This document shows, one piece after another, positions 39,501 to 44,311 of a DNA stretch of 64,000 nt (position 1 is the stretch's first letter; every line of letters starts with the position of its first letter). The stretch is from Apostichopus japonicus (taxonomy: Eukaryota; Echinodermata; Holothuroidea; Aspidochirotida; Stichopodidae). Both the position numbers and the translations under genes were made by a program. The DNA is taken from the NCBI RefSeq assembly GCF_037975245.1, contig NC_092575.1, positions 6,763,501 through 6,827,500 of the forward strand. Reading direction: 5' to 3'. Under the pieces are notes generated by a model. The model saw nothing but the letters and a program-made list of their open reading frames with translations. It made no database searches and had not been told where the DNA came from.

Positions 39501-39845
39501 AAACGACATTAAACAACAGCGTTCAATGAGGGAGCAGATTAGATATAACAAGGAGGGCAAGGACAAAGTGTCGAATAATTTTAATTATATCTTCTCATTC
39601 CGGCATGTGTAGGTGAACACTTAACCGAGAGTGAGCTGGCGGAGTACATCACCACACTTCTAGGTCTGAATCCGGAAGGCGGCAGTTCGGAACTGGGCAG
39701 TTACGAAGACGAGGGCAGCGCGGAACTCATCGAGGAATACCTGCCCGGACGGTTAAACGCCGAACACTTCTCGGCAGAAGTCCTCGGCTTTGGTTTGCTT
39801 TCAGCGGACGGTCAGGAAGTCACCTCTCGAGATGAAACGAATTGA
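5567..39845 (+). CDS. CFAP251: CFAP251 (WDR66), 3' part of the gene: nine exons, partial at the 5' end
   Basis: The product is a cilia- and flagella-associated WD-repeat protein. In the known family it forms the calmodulin- and spoke-associated complex with CFAP61 and CFAP91 at the base of radial spoke 3 in motile axonemes. Nine exons (5567-5740, 12860-13003, 14373-14455, 17005-17146, 19164-19255, 26949-27077, 33334-33530, 38709-38849, 39613-39845) total 1335 bp and encode 444 residues plus TGA in one uninterrupted frame, with GT-AG introns throughout. Hallmarks include [44 protein letters not shown] and GLNPEG, which I recognise from the vertebrate protein in the same order and spacing. The first four to five exons give the last WD blades; the rest is the helical, degenerate EF-hand-like C-terminus. 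The human protein is about 1150 residues, so roughly the N-terminal 60 percent lies off the left edge. Male infertility follows loss of the human gene (known biology). Confidence 0.95.
5757..5835 (+). repeat. Short dispersed repeat, copy 1
   Basis: Contains cacttacctgtctcctcaca followed by cactcttgctctgccgtatt. It matches the segment at 11353-11425 imperfectly. Confidence 0.5.
7381..8120. repeat. Minisatellite, about 5 units of 133-147 bp, GGTCA-rich
   Basis: Successive units start near 7398, 7531, 7676, 7821 and 7968 with acgatatctcaagaaggg. Each carries gtaccacattaagtacaag, then gcctattgtttttggtgg, then aggtcaaaggtcatttgggg. The repeated AGGTCA hexamers resemble nuclear-receptor half sites; that could simply be the composition of the unit. 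A single diverged relative occurs at about 14830-15130. Confidence 0.9.
8850..9050. repeat. Dispersed repeat family, copy 1
   Basis: Shares the ordered blocks ctttaggagagacttgtagg, a tttgggccagtaaaa-like block, aatttgatgtcaacaa and ttggtcatctcg with the copy at 13625-13925. The two copies are diverged and carry different insertions. Type unknown; they are probably remnants of a mobile element. Confidence 0.6.
10159..10466 (+). mobile_element. tRNA-derived SINE with ATT tail
   Basis: The head is tRNA-like. An A-box-like segment (tggctaaagcgt, 10172-10183) and a B box (ggttcgacccc, 10208-10218) flank an anticodon-arm-like stretch (ggactcgtgatcc) whose loop would place CGT at the anticodon. A central block follows (gtgtccttgggcaagatgct), of the kind seen in widely conserved metazoan SINE central domains. 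The end is gtaaagcgctttgagacc and a tattattatta tail. The length of about 308 bp fits a SINE. Target duplications are not clear. It lies in sense orientation inside the CFAP251 intron. Confidence 0.85.
10698..10745. repeat. Perfect 12-bp inverted repeat with 24-nt AT-rich loop
   Basis: ttaagggcacaa (10698-10709) is the exact reverse complement of ttgtgcccttaa (10734-10745). The transcript could form a stable hairpin. It may be the core of a small fold-back element. Confidence 0.8.
11353..11425 (+). repeat. Short dispersed repeat, copy 2
   Basis: Contains acttacctgtctcctcacac followed by caaactcttactctactgtg. It is similar in content and order to 5757-5835. Confidence 0.5.
12860..13003 (+). 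CDS. CFAP251: CFAP251 exon b, WD blade
   Basis: This exon is 48 codons with phase 0 at both ends. The acceptor is ttttgccag then GTG GAG TAC; the donor is GACCAG then gtaaat. It encodes VEYDLNN through FYLTANDQ. The segment [16 protein letters not shown] corresponds to the family's conserved CMVWYPP-type stretch. It joins exon a without a frame break. Confidence 0.94.
13004..14372. other. Intron between exons b and c (1.4 kb)
   Basis: Holds the dispersed repeat copy at 13625-13925 and a TA-rich microsatellite near 14033-14047. Nothing else was recognised. Confidence 0.85.
13625..13925. repeat. Dispersed repeat family, copy 2
   Basis: Blocks acactgtaggagagacacgt, ggttttggccgataaaatt, aaatttgatgtaaacaatg and ttttggttgtctcg parallel 8850-9050 in the same order. 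This copy has extra sequence between blocks. Confidence 0.6.
14373..14455 (+). CDS. CFAP251: CFAP251 exon c
   Basis: This 83-nt exon begins in phase 0 and leaves two bases (AA) for the next exon. The acceptor is tttcctttcag then TTCAAATTT; the donor is CAAAA then gtaagt. It encodes [18 protein letters not shown] and then APTYGTPLQ, matching the family pattern K-L-F/Y-N-x-T-T-x-M-C-R. Confidence 0.93.
14830..15130. repeat. Diverged single unit(s) of the GGTCA-rich minisatellite
   Basis: The order ggtccagctttactagtac, then ttgcttctggtagaggtcaa, then atgtcatgg and agaggtcgacc matches the unit layout at 7381-8120. It is much more diverged and not clearly tandem. Confidence 0.5.
16128..16665. repeat. 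Nested (higher-order) minisatellite, about 4 units
   Basis: The large unit of about 110-170 bp consists of tatgtatggattaatccata, then copies of a 20-22-bp subunit (agtccatagtatagtccagt), then gggcttgattaaccctgtca and ctttggtatttgaatacata. The number of 20-22-bp subunits differs between large units, which accounts for most of the length difference. Minus-strand open frames over this region only translate the repeat. Confidence 0.9.
17005..17146 (+). CDS. CFAP251: CFAP251 exon d
   Basis: This exon is 142 nt. Its first base completes the split Lys codon and it ends in phase 0. The acceptor is ttcttttttta g; the donor is TCTGGG then gtaagc. It encodes [19 protein letters not shown] and then [20 protein letters not shown] and ALIAHPSG. 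The DKVGL-x-I-L-P-x-DGNPH stretch is a strong family signature. Confidence 0.95.
17905..17970. repeat. Duplicated 65-bp segment, copy 1
   Basis: Contains atagtctcgccatctccaca and atccaaacatcttcaactcg. It is over 90 percent identical by eye to 18307-18371, about 400 bp away, in the same orientation. Confidence 0.85.
18307..18371. repeat. Duplicated 65-bp segment, copy 2
   Basis: Contains atagtctcgccgtctccaca and atccaaacatcttcaactcg; partner of 17905-17970. The high identity suggests a recent duplication. Confidence 0.85.
19164..19255 (+). CDS. CFAP251: CFAP251 exon e, last WD blade
   Basis: This 92-nt exon begins in phase 0 and leaves AT for the next exon. The acceptor is ttttccag preceding GTGACC; the donor is GTCAT then gtgagt. 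It encodes [20 protein letters not shown] and then [10 protein letters not shown]. This is the clearest WD repeat in the window ([14 protein letters not shown] followed by LMW). The open frame runs 291 nt further upstream into the intron, but that part shows no family similarity. Confidence 0.95.
19567..19671. repeat. Tandem repeat, 4 units of 27 bp
   Basis: Four units of gatagactgacacaataagc plus tgtcacc, the last with gacagactgac. Starts are near 19567, 19594, 19621 and 19648. Confidence 0.9.
22702..23115. repeat. Local tandem duplication, 2 diverged copies of about 200-240 bp
   Basis: Copy 1 (about 22702-22905) and copy 2 (about 22945-23115) share tgtctctaaaa-ggaagtac, tatatcaatttgtccccttg-like and catgtccacttac-like blocks. 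They also share agctgacaatatg-like blocks and an ending aattacaaaagtttttt. The copies differ by indels. Confidence 0.75.
23270..23700. promoter_or_regulatory. GC-richer intronic pocket with hairpins (function unknown)
   Basis: CpG and GC content rise clearly over the AT-rich intron background. A perfect inverted repeat, ctagaagctg (23365-23374) and cagcttctag (23400-23409), and a gcggga/tcccgc stem near 23648-23668 lie inside. There is also an open frame, about 23405-23608, with no recognised family. It could be an enhancer, an alternative promoter, or a fragment of foreign or retroposed sequence. I could not decide. Confidence 0.3.
26005..26125. repeat. Degenerate CTTGAA/ACACCTTGA repeats
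   Basis: The run gcttgaaacaccttgatttt, then accttgaaacaccttgaatt, then agcttgaacttaaaagcacc shows short irregular direct repeats. Confidence 0.6.
26424..26510 (-). repeat. SINE or LINE 3' tail, reverse orientation
   Basis: (AATA)n is followed by gatttatatagcgccacctc and gccaatggcgcttcacaaag. This is the reverse complement of the typical aagcgc...gcgctatataa(t)n tail seen at 4262-4335. Confidence 0.65.
26949..27077 (+). CDS. CFAP251: CFAP251 exon f
   Basis: This 129-nt exon supplies one base to complete an Ile codon and leaves AG for the next exon. The acceptor is ctttcaccag then AGCTTTGG; the donor is ATAAGGAG then gtgaga. It encodes [20 protein letters not shown], then [20 protein letters not shown] and IR. 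The LGGEDL-x-PFYGLL-x-GGR-x-G motif and the F-YY-Q-R end are conserved in the family. The exon marks the switch from the beta-propeller to the helical C-terminus. Confidence 0.96.
27971..28035. repeat. (TA)n microsatellite
   Basis: About 65 bp of almost pure ta dinucleotide with a few interruptions. Confidence 0.95.
29119..29165. repeat. (GAA)n-like purine tract
   Basis: aaaaagaagaagaagaagg and similar; an imperfect AAG microsatellite following an A-rich, AATAAA-bearing segment. Confidence 0.7.
29693..30078. mobile_element. Non-autonomous hAT-type DNA transposon (MITE), 386 bp
   Basis: The ends are cagtggcggag (left) and ctccgccactg (right), exact 11-bp terminal inverted repeats. They are flanked by a perfect 8-bp target duplication, agtgatag (29685-29692 and 30079-30086). 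The cagtggcg- end and 8-bp duplication are the signature of the hAT superfamily. The inside has no transposase frame, so mobility would depend on a transposase from elsewhere. The exact target duplication suggests a fairly recent insertion into this intron. Confidence 0.92.
31145..31495. repeat. Tandem duplication, 2 units of about 160-190 bp
   Basis: Each unit runs from a ggggaggg-rich tract through ggctgagggagaggtgatgg, atttataacaacaagc, caaacatgac and gaatgtcctctgtgtaaaat. Unit 1 is about 31145-31335 and unit 2 about 31336-31495. Confidence 0.85.
33334..33530 (+). CDS. CFAP251: CFAP251 exon g, EF-hand-like region
   Basis: This 197-nt exon supplies the last base of a Ser codon and leaves one base (T). 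The acceptor is tactgtcttccag; the donor is ATCAAAT then gtaagt. It encodes [18 protein letters not shown], then [20 protein letters not shown] and [20 protein letters not shown]. The helix-loop-helix spacing resembles calmodulin-type EF-hands ([15 protein letters not shown], like the F-x-x-MG-x-x-P pattern). The loop lacks a full set of acidic calcium ligands, so calcium binding is doubtful. A 29-nt minisatellite starts about 170 nt after the donor. Confidence 0.96.
33702..34384. repeat. Minisatellite, about 24 units of 29-30 bp
   Basis: The unit is gaattatgtggcatgtatga followed by tgccatttt, with variants at a few positions. It contains atggca/tgccat complementarity. The two plus-strand open frames over it ([11 protein letters not shown]-type) are translations of the repeat. 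It begins about 170 nt after the donor of the exon ending at 33530. Confidence 0.95.
34384..34612. repeat. Tandem repeat, about 6 units of about 36 bp
   Basis: Units of gaaaacctttctcccttaac followed by ctagagtacccagca directly abut the previous minisatellite. Copies are diverged and the last ones have insertions. Confidence 0.85.
36413..36660. repeat. (TA)n microsatellite with tttatacaca and gttata interruptions
   Basis: About 250 bp of ta dinucleotide. The two interruptions ctttatacacatatatata are identical, showing internal duplication of a larger segment. The Tyr/Ile-rich open frame over it is not a gene. Confidence 0.95.
37670..38640 (+). repeat. Tandem array of splice acceptor plus first 32 nt of the CFAP251 penultimate coding exon, about 11 units
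   Basis: Units of roughly 85-105 bp each carry a pyrimidine tract or ctctccag, then tgtatgtcaatcacagacca, then gcctttggtctt, then tctgatgctggtcctgttct. The core agaccagcctttggtctt appears at 37691, 37786 (one change), 37881, 37977 (changed), 38077, 38180 (one change), 38283, 38534 and 38621 (one change). A diverged copy lies near 38379 and a truncated one near 38441. The core recurs exactly in the true exon at 38723-38740. The stretch upstream of the true acceptor (ctgatgctggttcgatactg) also matches the array, so the real exon start sits in the last unit. Confidence 0.93.
37772..37844 (+). pseudogene. Pseudoexon unit with acceptor, in-frame stop and strong donor
   Basis: In the second unit of the array the acceptor ctccattccag ends at 37771, and gtaagtgtc begins at 37845, giving a possible 73-nt exon. 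Joined after the exon ending at 33530, its frame reads like the true exon (YVHHRPAFS) and then reaches TGA before the donor. Inclusion would truncate the protein and could trigger nonsense-mediated decay. Use of this exon is inferred only. Confidence 0.45.
38709..38849 (+). CDS. CFAP251: CFAP251 exon h, EF-hand-like region (penultimate coding exon)
   Basis: This 141-nt exon supplies two bases to complete a Leu codon and leaves one base (G). The acceptor is tttttttcttccag; the donor is ACAAAAG then gtttgt. It encodes [20 protein letters not shown], then [20 protein letters not shown] and DLLQTK. This is a second EF-hand-like helix-loop-helix with a non-canonical loop. Its first 32 nt (38709-38740) and the acceptor before them are the template of about eleven tandem copies in the preceding intron. 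Similarity to the array stops abruptly at 38740. Confidence 0.95.
38850..39612. other. Intron between exons h and i (0.76 kb)
   Basis: Contains a G-rich run (39085-39127) and a C-rich run (39406-39432). No other feature was recognised. Confidence 0.85.
39613..39845 (+). CDS. CFAP251: CFAP251 exon i, terminal coding exon
   Basis: This 233-nt exon includes the TGA at 39843-39845. The acceptor is gcatgtgtag, and the first two bases complete the Gly of [14 protein letters not shown]. It encodes an acidic, helical C-terminus with [10 protein letters not shown], then a Glu-rich stretch, [16 protein letters not shown], and an end in SRDETN. The segments GEH-x-T-E-x-E and GLNPEG are family hallmarks, and the end point agrees with the vertebrate protein. 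This exon is richer in G and C than the surrounding non-coding DNA, as expected for coding sequence here. Confidence 0.95.
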
Positions 39846-40045
39846 TTCACACTCCTGTGACCCGTGAAAGGTTCTTTTTTTTATTCTCCGTTCCGTCTAT
39901 GGAGTGTCCAGGAGAAGTGAGGGAAACTCAAAACCGTAATGTCACACCGCGCTCAATGCTCATCTGTTCTGTACAAAACATCATTGAATATTTTCAAATA
40001 AATAACCAAAAAATCGTCGAAAAAGTGCTCTATCAGTTTTTTTTC
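39846..40045 (+). other. 3' UTR of CFAP251 with polyadenylation signal
   Basis: A canonical AATAAA lies at 39997-40002, about 150 nt after the stop. It is followed by a T-rich element around 40031-40040 suitable as the downstream processing element. The exact cleavage site is inferred. A more distal AATAAA near 42853 could give a longer UTR, but nothing else supports that. Confidence 0.6.
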
Positions 40046-41149
40046 CTCTCGGTGTAACATCACACCTTCCGTACCGCTCTCATGTTTGAATGTGGCATAT
40101 TCTGAAGTTGGACACAAGTGCTTTCGAGAAAGTCAAATTTGCAACGACAAAAAATATTCACTCACATCCCGAGACTTTTTTTTTCTCTCTTTCTGAGTTT
40201 ATTTTATCTTTTATGGTAACATGTGAATTTAAGATGAAGAAAGTTTGGCCCTTGGAAGATGATGTGTTTTTTCCCCTCTCTTAAATTTAAAGGTCTGTAT
40301 TATCTGTGCATGGGGTGTAAGCTTACAAGCAAGTTACAAGTTCAATGCTGAGATGGCACGAGATTGACAAGAGAGACCGTTGGAAATGCTTGGGTGGTCG
40401 ACTGAGGTTGATGTAGTCAAACTTGTTGACAAATGATATAGAAGCTAAACCATTATCTCTTGACATTGAAGAAATGGAAGATTCCAGCAAAAGGAAAGGT
40501 GATGCTGTTGACCCATAAATTGTAGTCAAGATGATTCTCACAAATATTGCAAATGGTTGTGTTTATAACTGCTTAATATAGATGATCAAAGATTGCTTAA
40601 AATACAAAAACAAAAACACAAGTTTAGGCCAATAAAAGATTTGATACCTGAAGAAAAAAAAGACATATCCTTTGTGAACTTACCAACGGTGGCTCATCTA
40701 GGCGATTGCCAGGGGTCCTGGGGGGGGGACCCCATGACAAGTACCAAAAACAAATAACCATCCATCAGCTGCAGCCAAGTGTAGGCCGTGGGTAGGCGTA
40801 GCAGCTATTATTTATATTATACGTACAGTCATTATACCAAACAGGCTCCTTGCTTTCTTTAGAGCCCATTCATCTAGATATCCTGGTGGGCCCATTTCTT
40901 AAATCTGCCACTGGGCCCACCAAAATTAATACTAACGCAGCCGGTGCCAGTTAACTCGAGAGTATGTATTATGACATGTGACACTTGTTTACGTTGTTTG
41001 TTTAACACTATAATAATTTTAATCAATGTAAGAATATTAATTAATATTTAAACTAGCAGATGAAATATTGTCTAGAATGGAATTCAAACCCAGTTACGTC
41101 AGGAATACAAGTTTCTTTGCTCTGGTTTCATCCACAGATGAGATGACAG
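40046..41149. other. Intergenic sequence, nothing recognised
   Basis: AT-rich sequence with a poly-G tract near 40720 and no coding-like frame. An ORF-sized minus-strand frame at 40323-40541 has no recognisable family. Confidence 0.6.
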
Positions 41150-42040
41150 CCTGCTGAACACCAATACAGAATGCGCTAACGTGTCCCTAGTGTACTACCA
41201 TATCCCTAATATGCTAGCATATCCCTAGTACACAACTGTATCCCTACTAAACTATAGCAAGAACATAATCCAAGTAGAGTTACAAATCTCTAGTACAAAA
41301 CATGTATAACATATCCCTTGTACAGTAATATATCCCTAGTACAATAAACATATCAGGAGGATATTAACATATCCCTTGCACACTTATTTATCTCTAGGAC
41401 ACCTTACTAATGACATATTCCTAGTACATCATGATATACACTAATATATCCCTTTTATACTACCAATAACATTACCCTAGTATAAAACTATAACAATACA
41501 TATCCTACTGTACACTGTCATATCTCTAGTCGACTGTCACAATTACACTAATTAGTGCACTAAAGATATGTTATTGGTAGTGTAGCAGGGATATTCAAGT
41601 GTATTATGATCATATACACAGTGTATATGATCATGTACTAGGGATATGTCATTGTAATAGTTTACTAGAGATATGACAGTGTACTATGGAATATGCAATT
41701 GTAATAGTTTACTAGGGACATGACTGTACTACAGGATATGCCATTGTAATAGTTTACTAGAGATATGACAGTGTACTGCGGGATATGTAATAACCCTAGT
41801 AAACTATAACAGTGGCTTATCCCATAGTACACTGTCATATCCCTAGTATACCATTACAATTGCATATCCCATAGTACACTGTCATATCCCTAGTAAACTG
41901 TAACAATTGCATAACCAATAGTAAACTATCATATCCCTATTAAACTATTAAAATTGCATATGCCTTATAACACTATCATATCCCTAGTAAACTATTACAA
42001 TTACATATCCCGTAGTACTACACTATCATATTGCTCTCTT
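41150..42040. repeat. Fold-back minisatellite: direct, inverted, then direct blocks
   Basis: A degenerate unit of about 45-50 bp contains catatccctagtacac, then actattacaattg. It reads forward in about 41179-41540, reverse-complemented (gtactagggatatgtcattg) in about 41560-41795, and forward again in about 41795-42040. A perfect 12-bp palindrome, cactaattagtg (41546-41557), marks the first switch. A 14-bp-arm palindrome, atgatcatatacac/gtgtatatgatcat (41606-41634), follows. A small outlying block is at 42240-42298. Confidence 0.88.
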
Positions 42041-42239
42041 AAGAGTGTGTAAAAAAATGTGTGTTGTGGTGGATTTTGCAACATTGTTTATCACATAGCC
42101 CTTGCCATGACTAGTATTCAGACATGATTGTATTTCATTCAGTCTTTAACGAAGGGCTATGTATGTAGATAAAACCACTTGGCTATTCTTTATTACCCAG
42201 TTCTCAATGGTTAAATCTTGTAAAAGAAACTTGCCACAT

Positions 42240-42298
42240 TCCATACAGAACCGTTACACTTGCATATTCCGTAGTACACTATCATATCCCTAGTAAAG
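42240..42298. repeat. Outlying block of the 41-42 kb minisatellite
   Basis: Contains gttacacttgcatattccgt and agtacactatcatatcccta, matching the forward unit, separated from the array by about 200 bp of other sequence. Confidence 0.75.
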
Positions 42299-44100
42299 GT
42301 ACCCTATTCCAGTGACCAGAACAATCATGTCATATTTACAGTGTTAAGTGTAGTGCCTACATGCGTGTTTTGTTTTAAAGACATTAATACAACCATTCCC
42401 CTTTGATTGTGGCAATACAGTTCCAACAGTTATGTAATGTAACTTTGCAGTCCCCTCCCCCCTCCCCCAGCACCTAAGGATTCAACATGACAAATATTGC
42501 AAGCTCTAATATTTAAGAAGTCATCGTTGACTGTTCTTATAAAATAATTTGGAGGAGAAAATATCTGAGATATAAAATTAAAATGTATATCCATTAAGAT
42601 ATGTTGACAGAAGTCATATTACACTCCATTGGGGATACAGCTGTTTATTCATGTGTTAAACTGGGAAATTCAAAACCCTCATGAGATGTTATGAGGTGTT
42701 ATCAATGGCACTGACTAAATAGCATTCAGTTGATTTAGTAACTATTTTGCGATAATATTCCATTTTTTATACACCTTGATGTACAGTATTTTGTTTTGTT
42801 TTTTTCACTTTTTTTCTTGACATTATTATTGAAAGACGTAGAAAATATATCAATAAAAATTAACATAACTGGCAGTGATTCAGTGTCATTTGTTTTACTT
42901 GTGAGAGTGTTTTTGGAAAATATAACACTTTCGTTTGGTTATCATGGGGCGTATCTGTAGGGTGGTGTATTCATTATATATCATAGACGGCAACGGGCAG
43001 TAATGCTATGTAATATTCTCAAAGTTGTGTGTTGGGAATGAGAAGTAAATACCGTTACTTCGACCAACAGTAGGTCCGATGAGACAGCGAATCGGAAATA
43101 GGATACAATCCGATGGTCTGTGATCAATTAGGGGCATGGGAAAATAGGGAACCTCCCCCGACCCCACCCCCCCCCCCCAAGTGTATAGTATGGTATGAAG
43201 AATCACATATTTTCATTCTCATCATAATATCCTTAAAGGGGTATTCTGGTGGCAGATAATTTAAGACTTAATCATGGAGAGGAAAATATTCCACACAGTT
43301 CACAGAGGAGAGATGAGGCGGGGGGGGGGGGGGTCTGTTACATATCTCATACATATATTATTGCGTGTAGCAGAGAACATTCCCTTCGAAACATTGACCA
43401 TTTCCTCCATTTCGTTGATAGGTTTGTAGTCTATTATACTCCCGTATTTTAGACCTGCCCAAGAGTCAACAACGACACCGGTAAAATAAAGAAGTTTATC
43501 CATAATTTTTTTTTTTTTTTTTAAAAAAGCAAATCCGCTTATGTCATATTCTTATCGGTAAGATAGCCTTTTCGGTAAGATAGCCTATTGTCTTGACAGA
43601 CTTGACAGAGTTCGAAGACAAACAGTATGAGTACACTGGCTGTGAGTCCGCTATACGTCCATGGCCGTTTCCTGCCCCCCACCCCATCCCATCCTCCCCT
43701 CTTGGGATCCATTTTTTGATTACGCTTGGATGATACTAAGCCGTATTTTCTCAGCTCATAGATGATGTATGCAATAAGTCAGATCCTGTTTGTAAAAGTC
43801 ATAATAGACTTGATCGTTTCCAAGCTAGCCTAAAGGTGTTAAACGCTGAAATTACAATCATATGCTTGGGGCTTACTATAGGCTATCGTGTTTTTGTTTG
43901 TTTATTAAGTTAACCTGTAGGATAAAATCTCGATCCGTGTCGTTCTCACCGATCTATTCCAATCGTTATTATTCAACCATTCAGTTATTTATGAATTGAA
44001 ATCTACTCTTTTTTACTGGTAACCTCCGATTAGGCTGGTCAAGTTACAGTCCAGTCGCGATTGGACGCAAAGGGTTATGCTTCGTTGACTTTTCGTTCTT
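42299..44100. other. Intergenic sequence with homopolymer tracts
   Basis: Contains poly-C (43165-43180), poly-G (43319-43333) and poly-T (43506-43522). No gene was recognised. Confidence 0.6.
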
Positions 44101-44137
44101 GAACTTCAAACAAACGGAAGAGGAAGGTTTTATTACG

Positions 44138-44151
44138 GTTGCCTCGGTAAC
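44138..44151. promoter_or_regulatory. Palindromic X-box (RFX-type) motif
   Basis: GTTGCC, two bases, GGTAAC fits the metazoan X-box consensus (GTNRCC, 0-3 bases, RGYAAC) with both half sites intact. RFX factors acting through X-boxes drive ciliary genes (known biology). The surroundings (about 44030-44220) are richer in CpG than neighbouring DNA. Whether it serves a downstream gene is inference. Confidence 0.5.
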
Positions 44152-44197
44152 CTCACTCATGCATGAGGAGCCTACCGTGCACGGGTAGGCCTACACT

Positions 44198-44311
44198 ATG
44201 AGGACGACGCCCCTTTTAAGTAATATTCTTGAAGATGAAGTTGTTGGAAATGGTCTGCATCTTAAGGTCGAAACCACATCAATCATAGCACCTTGTATTG
44301 CGAAGATATGA
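44198..44311 (+). CDS. Possible small ORF of 37 residues next to the X-box (uncertain)
   Basis: ATG at 44198 opens MRTTPLLSNILEDEVVG, followed by an acidic and hydrophobic stretch, and ends at TGA 44309-44311. It begins 47 nt after the X-box. The family is not recognised and chance cannot be excluded. Confidence 0.15.
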   Translation: MRTTPLLSNILEDEVVGNGLHLKVETTSIIAPCIAKI

